Below are positions 14,232-24,000 of a stretch of 27,629 nt of DNA, one piece after another; position 1 is the stretch's first letter; every line of letters begins with the position of its first letter. A model generated the notes under the pieces. It ran no database searches. It was given only the letters and a program-made list of their open reading frames with translations, and had not been told where the DNA came from. The DNA is from Acidobacteriaceae bacterium. Its GTDB lineage: Bacteria; Acidobacteriota; Terriglobia; Terriglobales; Acidobacteriaceae. A program made the translations under genes and the position numbers. The DNA lies in the NCBI GenBank assembly GCA_003133425.1, contig PKXI01000271.1:1052-28680 (forward strand), read 5' to 3'.

Positions 14232-17200
14232 CTACGGCACGGTAAACGGCCGCAGGCCGTCGGTTGGGAAGATTCCGGTTGGACCGGATGCCGTGGATGG
14301 CTGTGAACGGAACATGTAGCGCACATAAAAGCCAGCCGAAGCAGACGAGTAGTTGCGCGTGTTGTTAGCCGCAATGAACCCACCCGCAAACCAGTGCGGG
14401 CTGATTAGGTAGCCTATCTGGCCGCGCAGGTCGTAGTTGGGACCCACGCTGGTGAAATCCGACAGCATCGGATTGTTCTGGCTGGCCTCGAGCGCCTTAT
14501 CCGCTGCCAGTGGCCACAACGGTGTTTTGTTCTCCTGGAATCCCTGCACGCCCATCCCGCCCATGACGTCGTAGTGCAACTTGGTGAGGTAGTGGCCTTC
14601 AAAGCTGAGGGGTAAGTTAGCCAGGAAATATCCCTGTGGGCTGAAGTACCCGCCCATGCCGTGTGTGAACGCGTTCTGATTATTGGCGTAGTGCATCCCG
14701 AAGAAGTTGATCCCGATGCTCAGGTTGCCATTCTCCGGCGAAGTAAGAAGCCGCCAATAGGCCCCACCGTCGCCATCGACACGGGAATTGTTCTTCACGT
14801 TGGAACCGGTAAGGTACTGGCCTCCCACGTTGACGTAGAACCCAGACTGCGCATCGCCTCGCGCGAATTGAATATTACCCTGGTTATAAACCACTCCGCC
14901 CCATATCTGTCCCAGGTGCCCGAGTGTGTTCCCGGCAGGATCGCGAAGTCCCGCATACGAAAGTTGGCTGTCTTTTTCAGAGTCGCGAACAAAGCTTAAG
15001 GTCAGCGGTCCGTTGCTTGGTCTCCACGTGCCGCGCGCGGTGAAGGTGGCCACCAGGAATCCGGCCGGGGTATATCCGCCCGCTATCGCCAGGTGTGGAA
15101 ATGCCAACTGCACCTCGCCTCCAGTCCCCACAGCGTTTTGCTGCGCCGGTGGCATGGCGGCCGTGTTGGTCAGGGTTCCGATCGGTTCCGGGATCGAGGT
15201 CCGTACAGTCCCCGCCGTGGTCGACTGCAGAATGGAGATCATACTGCTGCCGTCGGCCTGACCTGAGTCAAGAAACACCGGCCTGGCAATGATGGTGAAC
15301 CGCGCGTGGCCGCCCAGCGGCGCCGATCCCTCAAACGGGGCTTCAAGTGCTGCAAGATGATCAAACCCGAGGGCGCCGCTTCGGTAGTTGATGAGACCGC
15401 TGCCTCCGAGCCAACCACTGTACCCACTCTCGATTGAGCGCAACTGCAACTCCGCCTCTTCGCGCGGGCTCGTGCGCCTTGCATCGCGCTGCACACGCAC
15501 CCATGGTCCGCGCAGTGGTGGAAGGTTGCGCTGCTCGAGTTCCTGGTCTGAGAGCCCCGCACCACTTGAAGCCGGTGCAGTGGGCTCAGCCTGAACGTTG
15601 GAAGGAGCCTCTGACTGTTGCGAGTTTCCAGCCGAAGGCGCGGGAGGCAATGCCGGGGCGCTGCTCAATGTAGATCTGTTGCCCTGAGTCGGATTGCTCT
15701 GTTCAGTGTTAGTTTGTGCGGAGTTCGCCGGCTGAGAATTGGCCCGCGGGTTAGCACGAGTGGTCTTCTTGGGCCTCTTCAGACGCGAATCGGCTGGCAG
15801 AGTTGAAGCCGCTGGTTTCTCGGGCGGTGCAGCCTGCTGTTTCGGTACGGAATATGCGCCCGTCGCCGCCTCCTGGGCAGAGGGCGTGTATTGCGCCACC
15901 GCGTACTGCCCCGCGCCTGAGGAACGCGCGCCATGATCAGTTGGCGTGGCCTGGTTGACCGCTGGGCTGACCGGTGCGTTCCGCAACACATGCACAACCG
16001 ACGCTGTGTCCTGCGTTAGCTGACTGTCGGTCTCTTGGGCAAAGAGAGCCTGCACCTGGGCAGCCCTGCTGTCCATGGTCTGCGACGCAATTGTTAGTCC
16101 GGGCGCCGGATTGGAATCCTGCGATCCCGGGAAGGGTAACAAAGTTTGTGACGGCCGAAGATTCTGATCTGGCGCTGCTTTCCCGTGCTGGAGATAGAAT
16201 TTCTCCACTCGGTTGAGATATTGCGTGGCTCGCGCAGAATCGCCCACTGCTACATAGAGGCTTGCAATTTCCTGCACAAATTCGATGTCGGCTTCGAGCT
16301 GTCTGCGCACGTCCGGCGGAATCTTTGCCAGTGTCTGGAGCGCCTCGGCGTTGCGCTTGTCGGCCACGAGCGAGAAGATCAACCCCTTCCAGGCATCGGA
16401 AGCCATTGAATGGGGCGCATTCGCTGAGATAGGCATGGACGGGCTATCTACCTCTTGCGAAAACTGCGCTTGCCGCATCTCCGGGGAAGCCACCCCATTC
16501 CATCCGTTCCCGGTGCCTCCATAAGCAGGCTGAAGAGTCGCGATCATTGCTCGCTGCCCAGAAACGTTGGGGCGGTAAATTGCGTCCAGCACTACCAGTC
16601 CGTCGTAGCCAGGTTGGCTCGAAACTGAATTGCCTATTTCAAGATGTATAGCGCTCTGTTGGTGAAAGAGCTGCGGGTTCGGCGAAGGCGAAGTTGGAAT
16701 CACTCTAACCGCGGGATTGGAATCCGGCGCGGGTGACGGGCGCTCGCTTGTGGAAGAAGCATTGCTCCCTGTCGGACCCTGCAACTGTTGTTGCGAAGAC
16801 TGGGAAGAGGACTGTGGACCCGTCAACACAACCGGGGCCGAGCCATTGTAGGGATCAGACCCGTATGGAGGCTGCGACGGCACCTTGACTGTCTTTGCGA
16901 AGGGCTCAAAGTCGGGGTCAAGCAAGTGCTGCAGGTCGGCTGCCGTAACTGCGCGATGAGCTTGCAAGTCTTGCTCGGGATAGGCAAGTTCGTGCGCGAG
17001 TTTGTCTGCGGGAGTCGTAACTGGCATCGCCGCCAGCGCGGCGCGCCAGTATTCGGCCGCTCGCTGATTGTCGCCCCGTGCCTGTTCGTAGCGGGCGGCA
17101 AGCGACAGAATCGCAGGATCGCGCGGATAGCGCTCGAGTGCCTGGCGCAGCCACAACTCGGCCTGCATCTTGTCGTTGGCCTGGAGCGCCGCTCCAATGG

Positions 17201-19727
17201 CACCTTGAAAGTCGCCCGAAGTCGCGTCCTGCATTGGAATGCTCTTAAACAGATTCAGCGACTCCTTCGCACGGCCAACCAGCGCATATCCGCCGGCCAC
17301 GGCCTTGCGAACGGACAAATTGTCAGGGAACGCCTGCGATGCAGCGTCAAGGATATCGACCGCATGCCGGACATTGCCGTTGTCCATCGCGGCTCCGGCG
17401 CGGCGCACGCTCCAATTGGCCCAGATGTTCTCAACCATCTCTTTCTGCGCCACGGAAAGATCGTTACGTCGCCCCAAGTCCATCAGCGCGAGATACAGAG
17501 CGCGGTCGTCCCCGGTATTGTATAGGAGCCATGCGTTCTGAACCTCGATGTTCGCGGGCGGCTGGATCTTGAGTCTTGCGTAGTATGCCTGCACGCGATT
17601 GATGTATTCCACGGCGTGGGGAATATCGCCGCTAGCCGCGTAAACACTCGCCTCGCTCTGCACAAACTCAACGTCGTCTTCAAGCTGCTTGCGCGTCGAC
17701 GCCGGAATCTGCGCAATCTCCTGCAATGCCTCCGAGTTGCGGTTGGTTGCGAGCAACATTGAGATCAGGCCCTTCCACGCTTCGACGCGGTCCGGGTGGT
17801 CCTTGAGCACCTGGTTATAAATGCCATAAGCCTGAACCGTGTTGTTGCGCAGCAGGTAGATAGCAGCCAACTGCAGCTGAAGCGCGACGCTGGGCTCGCC
17901 CCCCGCAGCAATCCGCAGCTTGGCCGAGCGCTCCAGAAGCCCCTGCGCTACCTCATACTGATTAGCCTGCTGATAGATCGCGCCCATCACCGACAGAAAT
18001 CCCGGATCAGCCAGGGCGGATTCGTATGTGGCCGCCGGCATCTTCTGAACGTCGGCAATGGCCTGCGTATCCTGTCCCAGGTTGTGATGAGCACTAACCA
18101 GTCCCATCCACGCTGAGGCGCTGCTGGGATTGTCGGTGAGTATTTGCACATACAGTGCCGCGGCCTCGTCGTACCGCTTGGCATCCATCAAAATTCCGGC
18201 GAATTGCAGCTTCGTATCTAACTTGATGCTGGTCCCGCTGTCGGGAAAAGGCAACGACAGGGCCACTGCGAGCGCTCGCTGGGCATCTTCGCTGCGGCCC
18301 AGGGCCTGATAAATGCTCGCCAGGGTGCGCAGATACTCAGGATCCCTGGCCAGTTCACTCTTCACCGACGCCGGAAGTTGTGCCGAGGTGGCAAGCGCCT
18401 TGCCGTTCTGATCAGCTTGCGCGTAAGCCAGAAACAGCCCGCGCCAACCGTCAACGGTGGCTGGTTGAACCTTGATCAGTTGTTCGTATACCCCGGCGGC
18501 TGCCGGGTATTGCTTCTGTTTTATCAGCAGGCCGGCCAATCCACGCAGTGCCTCTGGGCTGCTGGGATTCAGGACCAGAGCTGCGTTGTACCTGCCTGCG
18601 GCCACATCGAGTTGATTCTCGTCGAAGGCTTGCGTCGCCTCAGCCATAACGTTCCAGAATCGCGATGTCGCCAGCGCGTCTTCAACAGTTCTTTCCTTAT
18701 AGCCGTTCTGTTCTGCCTGCGTCAGATAGCTGATGGCGCCGCCAAAGTCCTTCTGCTGCATGCGCAAAAATCCCATGCCCGCCGCCAGCCGCCCGTTGTT
18801 CGGATCCTTCTGCAGCAGTTCTGCAAACCGCGCCTGAGCCTCATCAAGGTGATGCGCGTTGAGCGCGGCAAAGGCCGCGCGCTCGGCTGCGGTTCTGGCA
18901 ATGCCTGAGTTGATCTGCGCGAGCTTCGATTCGTTCTCCTTGAGGTTTCTTGCGAGTTCCGTGTCTTGCGGATGATCCTTGAGGTATTGGCGGATCTCTG
19001 TCGCCGAGGCGGGATTGGCCGAATTCCAAATCAGCGCTTGGCGCAACGCAGCCTGCGCCCCGGAATCTTTGGGATGCGCCTTGAGAAGGCGGATGCCTTC
19101 GGCTCGCGTTTTGGCGTCATAGGTAAGCTGAACTCCAAGTCCGATGGCAAATCGTTGATCAGCCGGGTTGCGTCCTGCGAGGGATCTCATCCCTGCGATT
19201 GCCGCGGCCTTGCCAGTGGCTGTTGCATACAGGGTCTGGTAGTAGGCCATCGCGATCTCCCCGTCAGGGGGATGATCGCCATACACCTGCCGATAGATGC
19301 GCATGGCATCGTCGGGTTTGCCCTGCCGGGCCAACTCACCCGCATGGCGCAGCTCATCGCCCTCAGTGTGCGCGCTGCTCAGCCCCTCAATTCTGGAGAT
19401 GTTCGGATCGCTCGGACTGACCTTTCGCAGACGAGCCAGTGCCTGATTTGATTTGTCCGCGGCACCCATCAACTTGAAGTCCTTGGCCACACCCGCCAGA
19501 GCCTCAGTGTTGTCAGGATCGGAAAGAAGAATCTGCTGCCACAGTTGAACGGCCATATCCGGTCTGCCGCGCGCGTCAAGGGCGCGGCCTTTTTCGATAA
19601 GAACGATGCGTGTGGCCTCGATTGTGCTTACAGGCTTTTTGGTCTGGGCGAGACTCAACTGGACCGCCAGCAGCAGGCAGCCCGCTATAATCGAAGCCCC
19701 ATTCCACGCCCCGCAGCCAGCCCTCAT
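14232..19727 (-). CDS. bcsC: Cellulose synthase outer membrane TPR/barrel protein BcsC, very long
   Basis: BcsC binds peptidoglycan and synthase parts through TPR repeats and forms the outer membrane channel for cellulose. From Met at 19727 the product is 1831 residues (Escherichia coli BcsC is about 1157). A signal peptide (IIAGCLLLAVQLSLAQ) comes first, then many TPRs (about 25-900). A Ser/Gln/Pro-rich linker (about 930-1030) is followed by a second TPR-like island (about 1110-1190) that repeats the module at about 650-730, and then a long Ala/Pro/Gln/Ser-rich stretch (about 1230-1385). The BCSC C-terminal beta-barrel (about 1390-1831) contains SPREEAELQLRSIESGYSGWLGGSG, GGYFSPQGYFL and a terminal SAGFYVRYMF strand. 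ATG 19727 gives an ATGA overlap with the bcsZ stop, the same arrangement as bcsRQ/bcsAB; ATG 19739 is a possible longer start. It is the last gene of the operon. Confidence 0.93.
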   Translation of the reverse strand: MRAGCGAWNGASIIAGCLLLAVQLSLAQTKKPVSTIEATRIVLIEKGRALDARGRPDMAVQLWQQILLSDPDNTEALAGVAKDFKLMGAADKSNQALARLRKVSPSDPNISRIEGLSSAHTEGDELRHAGELARQGKPDDAMRIYRQVYGDHPPDGEIAMAYYQTLYATATGKAAAIAGMRSLAGRNPADQRFAIGLGVQLTYDAKTRAEGIRLLKAHPKDSGAQAALRQALIWNSANPASATEIRQYLKDHPQDTELARNLKENESKLAQINSGIARTAAERAAFAALNAHHLDEAQARFAELLQKDPNNGRLAAGMGFLRMQQKDFGGAISYLTQAEQNGYKERTVEDALATSRFWNVMAEATQAFDENQLDVAAGRYNAALVLNPSSPEALRGLAGLLIKQKQYPAAAGVYEQLIKVQPATVDGWRGLFLAYAQADQNGKALATSAQLPASVKSELARDPEYLRTLASIYQALGRSEDAQRALAVALSLPFPDSGTSIKLDTKLQFAGILMDAKRYDEAAALYVQILTDNPSSASAWMGLVSAHHNLGQDTQAIADVQKMPAATYESALADPGFLSVMGAIYQQANQYEVAQGLLERSAKLRIAAGGEPSVALQLQLAAIYLLRNNTVQAYGIYNQVLKDHPDRVEAWKGLISMLLATNRNSEALQEIAQIPASTRKQLEDDVEFVQSEASVYAASGDIPHAVEYINRVQAYYARLKIQPPANIEVQNAWLLYNTGDDRALYLALMDLGRRNDLSVAQKEMVENIWANWSVRRAGAAMDNGNVRHAVDILDAASQAFPDNLSVRKAVAGGYALVGRAKESLNLFKSIPMQDATSGDFQGAIGAALQANDKMQAELWLRQALERYPRDPAILSLAARYEQARGDNQRAAEYWRAALAAMPVTTPADKLAHELAYPEQDLQAHRAVTAADLQHLLDPDFEPFAKTVKVPSQPPYGSDPYNGSAPVVLTGPQSSSQSSQQQLQGPTGSNASSTSERPSPAPDSNPAVRVIPTSPSPNPQLFHQQSAIHLEIGNSVSSQPGYDGLVVLDAIYRPNVSGQRAMIATLQPAYGGTGNGWNGVASPEMRQAQFSQEVDSPSMPISANAPHSMASDAWKGLIFSLVADKRNAEALQTLAKIPPDVRRQLEADIEFVQEIASLYVAVGDSARATQYLNRVEKFYLQHGKAAPDQNLRPSQTLLPFPGSQDSNPAPGLTIASQTMDSRAAQVQALFAQETDSQLTQDTASVVHVLRNAPVSPAVNQATPTDHGARSSGAGQYAVAQYTPSAQEAATGAYSVPKQQAAPPEKPAASTLPADSRLKRPKKTTRANPRANSQPANSAQTNTEQSNPTQGNRSTLSSAPALPPAPSAGNSQQSEAPSNVQAEPTAPASSGAGLSDQELEQRNLPPLRGPWVRVQRDARRTSPREEAELQLRSIESGYSGWLGGSGLINYRSGALGFDHLAALEAPFEGSAPLGGHARFTIIARPVFLDSGQADGSSMISILQSTTAGTVRTSIPEPIGTLTNTAAMPPAQQNAVGTGGEVQLAFPHLAIAGGYTPAGFLVATFTARGTWRPSNGPLTLSFVRDSEKDSQLSYAGLRDPAGNTLGHLGQIWGGVVYNQGNIQFARGDAQSGFYVNVGGQYLTGSNVKNNSRVDGDGGAYWRLLTSPENGNLSIGINFFGMHYANNQNAFTHGMGGYFSPQGYFLANLPLSFEGHYLTKLHYDVMGGMGVQGFQENKTPLWPLAADKALEASQNNPMLSDFTSVGPNYDLRGQIGYLISPHWFAGGFIAANNTRNYSSASAGFYVRYMFRSQPSTASGPTGIFPTDGLRPFTVP

Positions 19728-20896
19728 AGGCGCATCCATCCTACGTTCAGTTCGCCTCCGGGACCGAACCGGAATCTCCCATCCAGAAAACCAGTTGCGA
19801 ACAGCGCGAGATTCTGGTCGTAATATGTTAATCCCTTCCCGTACAATCCCGTCGATTGATCGCGCATCAGACTCATACGAATCATTTGATGCGCGCTGAT
19901 TTGGGAGCGGTCGGGAAATGCCTTCAGATAAGGCAGCACCGCCGCCGAAAACCCCACGGGTCCATCTTGCGCCAATGGGATCCCCTGGTCGGTGACCTTT
20001 TCAGGAGGCGCATCGTGGGTGCCAAGGTATGCGTTCATCGCCGCAACAGAATTGACTATTTCCGTGCGTACGTTGCCTCTTCCATCCAGCATGCCCGCCC
20101 ACAAGTAGACTCGGATTGCGTCGTAGCTGCCTCCTGGGCCATCGGTGCTCCTGCTACCGACCGTCTGCCGGGTTGCCGGATAAAAACCATCGCCGGGAAA
20201 ATACTCCACCCAGTCCATGGCATATCCATGGCGGGCGCTCTGCTCGAGCATGCGCGGAATGTTGCGCGCGATTTGCCGCCATGGGCCGGCTGGGTCCACT
20301 GCGGCCAGACGCTCGAATAGAAAAACAGGAAGGTAGCTTGGATTCAGCGTCCAGGTCTTTTCGTGTTGGAACCCGGCGGGGCCGGGTAACAGCATCGGGC
20401 CGAAACCGGGAAGGTCGGCTACTTCGCTCCTGGCGATCTGCGCAAGCATCTTCCGGCCCATATCTGAATAAGTGGGAACCCGCCACAGGCGGCCGGCCTC
20501 TACCAGCGTGTAGGCCATCCAAACATCTGCGTCTGACGCTGAATTAGGATCCAGCGTCTTCCATCCGCCGTCTTTGTCTCTTCCCCAGAGCCAGGCCGGC
20601 AAATGAGTCTGAAGATCGCCGCAGGCCAGGTTTACCTGTGTCCACGTCAGCACTCGATCGAAATGCGGGCGATCATTGGCGGTCAGCGCGAAGAACAAGG
20701 CGTACGCCTGACCTTCGGATGTAGTGTGCTGATCTCCCCTGTGGTCGAACACCCTGCCCTGTGAATCGATAAACTGCGCCGAATAGGAGTCCCAGAGCGA
20801 CCACGAACTCTTCCTACACCCGCCTGCGGCAAAGAGCACCCACAAAAGCAGGATCGCTAATAAGCGTTTCCCGGGCAGGGACATTCGATAGCCCAT
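19724..20896 (-). CDS. bcsZ: Periplasmic endo-beta-1,4-glucanase BcsZ (GH8), likely lipoprotein
   Basis: BcsZ is the GH8 cellulase of bcs operons; it cuts beta-1,4-glucan and is thought to clear stray chains. Family marks are TTSEGQAYALFFAL with the acid-type Glu (residue 61 from the chosen start), SDADVWMAYTL (Asp122/Asp124), NPSYLPVFLFERL, and GSYDAIRVYLWAG with the second catalytic-type Asp (259). The start is placed at ATG 20896 because GGAGAA lies about 8-10 bases upstream. That start gives 390 residues beginning MGYRMSLPGKRLLAILLL, a signal peptide with a lipobox-like AAGGC (Cys27), so the enzyme is probably a lipoprotein. The frame stays open to 20971, which would add 25 unlikely residues. 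The end overlaps bcsC (ATGA). All expected catalytic residues are present, so it should be active. Confidence 0.93.
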   Translation of the reverse strand: MGYRMSLPGKRLLAILLLWVLFAAGGCRKSSWSLWDSYSAQFIDSQGRVFDHRGDQHTTSEGQAYALFFALTANDRPHFDRVLTWTQVNLACGDLQTHLPAWLWGRDKDGGWKTLDPNSASDADVWMAYTLVEAGRLWRVPTYSDMGRKMLAQIARSEVADLPGFGPMLLPGPAGFQHEKTWTLNPSYLPVFLFERLAAVDPAGPWRQIARNIPRMLEQSARHGYAMDWVEYFPGDGFYPATRQTVGSRSTDGPGGSYDAIRVYLWAGMLDGRGNVRTEIVNSVAAMNAYLGTHDAPPEKVTDQGIPLAQDGPVGFSAAVLPYLKAFPDRSQISAHQMIRMSLMRDQSTGLYGKGLTYYDQNLALFATGFLDGRFRFGPGGELNVGWMRL

Positions 20897-21016
20897 CGCT
20901 GCAGTTCTCCAATAGGGGGTTGCGGTGGCTTGCCGATTTCTATATCCGGCAACAAACCCGGGTTCAGCCACTCTCTATAAAGAAGCATTGACTACCTGAC
21001 CCAAGCGGCACTTCCG

Positions 21017-21046
21017 AGGCAGCTCTTCCCCAGTGAAGAGCTGCCT
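21017..21046 (-). other. Perfect 12-bp stem-loop in bcsAB-bcsZ spacer
   Basis: AGGCAGCTCTTC (21017-21028) and GAAGAGCTGCCT (21035-21046) are perfectly complementary around a 6-base loop. In the - strand transcript it lies about 40 bases after the bcsAB stop, with no U-tract behind it. It is therefore not a standard terminator; a role as a processing or 3'-stabilising hairpin is inferred. Confidence 0.6.
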
Positions 21047-21087
21047 GCCGCCTTCCTCAGCGACTCTGCCCACTCATTCAATGAGTT

Positions 21088-24000
21088 CTATTCTTCAATC
21101 ATCTTCAACCGCGCCCTGGCCCTGACGCGCAGCCATTGTCTCGTCCAAATGGCCACTAGGAACGCCAGAATTACGACTATGACCGCCGCCAGCCACGGCC
21201 TTAGCCTGAGCCACAATTCAAGCCACGTCCACCATGGCACTACCCCAACATGATAGACGTCCTTGCCTATCCGGAAGGATTGAAACTGGGCCCCATGCAG
21301 AACCGAAACCGAACCGGAGATGTCGCTGGCCTGTTGCACCTTCAAGAAGGTGTCCAAGAACGGCTCAAGAATGCTTGCGTCTCTCAGGTGGATGGCGACG
21401 ATACTGCGATTGGCCCCTGGATCAAACGGTGACTCGATTCCTTCGATTACTGCGTCGGGCGTGCCGGAAGCGCTCAGGTCGCCGGACTCTGTGTGTTCTT
21501 CGGATCGCAGCTTCCACCATGCATGATGCAAAACCGGTGCGAAAAATCCCTGCGTATCGCGCACCTGGATCTGGCCGCTGCGCAGGGCAACCGGAAGATT
21601 ATTCGACAGCTTTTCGAAGCCCGGCTGATCGTCACCCGTGCCCAGGATCAAAAAATCAGTGCCGGCGCCATTGCGCAGGGCATCGGAGCCGGCCACAGTA
21701 ACGCGCAACGCCGGAAAACCAGTCTGCCGGCCAAAATGCCCCATCAGCGTGACGAAGGTCTCGATTTCCTGAACGGTGGGCGTAGACGGAAGCACCACCG
21801 TTGTCTCACTCAAGTCTGCAACGCGCGTAAACGGGAAACCCGCATTCGCAAAAATCTCCAGGTTGGGCAGTGGCGCGTAGTGCGGATAGCCGCGGAGATC
21901 CAGGTAGGAATCGCTCAGAATGGCGCCCTGCATGTTGATTGGCGTCGTGTTCTCGCAGCCTCCCGGTTTCAGCAACTGGAACGTGAAATCGAATGAAAGA
22001 GAGTTGGAGAACGGCCGCAGATTCACCACCGGTACCGGAACGTCCTTCTCCGTCCTGCGCGAGTTCTCCTGTCCGGGAATCAGCGGGACGGAGTCCAGAA
22101 AGGCATTGTTGATCCGCACCTGCATGCTTGAAATGGGCCCGATCGGAATCGAATTGTAGCGGTACACCAGCTTCAGCAATGCATTGGGCCGGTCCGGATA
22201 GAAAATGTCGGGCGGAATGCGAAAGTAAACATTGAGCGGCGCCGTTCCATCCCCCTGCAGTTGTTCCGATGAAGCGTAATCCCAAAGCGCGATCGTCTGG
22301 TCGGTACGAGCCCAGCGCGGAGCTCCATCTGGCAGTTGCTTACTGGGCAGCCGGAGAGTGTCGATGCTCGCCTGCCCACCTGTAAGCATGTCGCTGCGCA
22401 GGGCCACGGCCTGTGCCGCCAACAACATTTGTTCAGCGTCGCCGCCGGTCACGATCAAAACTTTGCTGTAGGGGTCGTTGGGGTTGGTGCGCATCGCCAC
22501 TGTGGGACCATTGACGCCAGGAAGGCCCAGGCCCGCGGGCAAATTCCCCGAACCGTCCGCAATAACAATTGCGTTGCCCTGTGGAATGGCGCCGATATGA
22601 ACCGGAAAACGCACCGGCCTCGCCTCTGAGATCATCCCAAAGTAACTGGTGACCACACCCGCGGCTTGAATCGCCTTCAAGGATGGCTGCGTGGCAAATA
22701 CCACTGGGATGCTCAGCGGCTGAATGACCGCCGGGTCCATAAACGGCATTGGCAGCTGCTTCAGATCGTCAGCCAGCGGCAGCAAGTCGCCGCGAATATC
22801 GAGAAAAGTATTGCGGTGGACCCGTGCCCACAATGTCGTATTCGCAGGATCCTCACAGACTATGGTGTAGTGGCCGATGAACTCGATGGTCAATGCGTTG
22901 TTGTGTACGAGCAGGTCCGTCGGAATCGCGAACTCCGCCTCCGCGTCCCGGCTGTCCGAGCCGCCCACTTGCCCCGGCGTCGGCTGGATCGTAGCGAACA
23001 GCGTTCCATTCAGAATCAGCTTGATGTGGCTGAGTTGCGGCAACAGGCTCGGAGAAAAGGCGTAGTAAACGTGAATCTTGGCGTCCCGAACAACGTGCGT
23101 CTCTGGCAGCGTGAAGTATATGTTGTGCATGCTGTCGATGCCATGTAGTTCAATCTGTGGCGAGCCCGCATCGTCCAAGGTGAACGAGTCCCGGTAGTGC
23201 CCCGGAGTAACGGCAACGTTCTTGTCGCTCGTCGCTGCTTGCAGTGCCGTAGCGGGCGGCTGCACCTGGGCACACACGCCTTGAGCGCCTCCCAAAAGAA
23301 ACGCGGCCAATGCAAATATCACGAGCGGGCTGGCAATCGAAAGCGACGGGGGTTTTCTCGTCGGATTGTCTTCTCTTGTAAACAGGCTCCGGAATGTCGA
23401 GGCCAGACCATGCATCGATATCTGGAAGATCCGGCCGAGGCTGTGCAGAACATTGTCACTCTCGCGAGACTCGCCCCAGCCTAACCACGAGTCTGCACGT
23501 GAATAAAGCGCCATGGTCAACACTTCCTCTTCCGCAATTGATAAAGCCTCAAAGCGTACCCGCAGCACCGATCCTTCCGAGGAAACGACCGTGGCGGGCA
23601 GTTCGACGCCCATGGCCTGTGAAGGAAAGGCCAAGTGCACCTCTGTTTGAGAAGCAAGCTCTAACGACCCGTTAAACCGGATGCTGGTTCCGCCACTGGA
23701 CAGGTTGATCGTCTCCCCCGCAATCGAACTTCCGTCCGGCATTCGTGCCACAACCGGCGTTACGATACTGATGCGCACAGTGGTCCGCAATTGTCTCAAT
23801 TCGCGCGCCACCGCCGTGCACACACCCAGAATGACAACATTGAAGCAGCACCAGATCACGTTCATCAGCACCGTGCCAGGGCGGTCTCGATCCCAGATAA
23901 AGAAACGCGGGATGGCGACAATAAGTCCCGCGATGTTGAATAGCAGCATGACCAGGAACGGCTGCGCGATCCGGGCGTCAAAAAACGTCCGCTTCACTAC

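Noticed and set aside
13130..14389. 419-codon minus-strand open frame across kdpD and the intergenic region
   Set aside because: It covers conserved KdpD coding sequence and the bidirectional terminator; the translation has no recognisable family.
16788..17525. 245-codon plus-strand open frame inside bcsC
   Set aside because: It is antisense to TPR coding sequence in an operon that is clearly on the minus strand.
20953..21000. Internal promoter for bcsZ (TATAGA-like box on the minus strand)
   Set aside because: The only possible -35 (TTGGGT) is 19 bases away and weak, so the support is not above chance.
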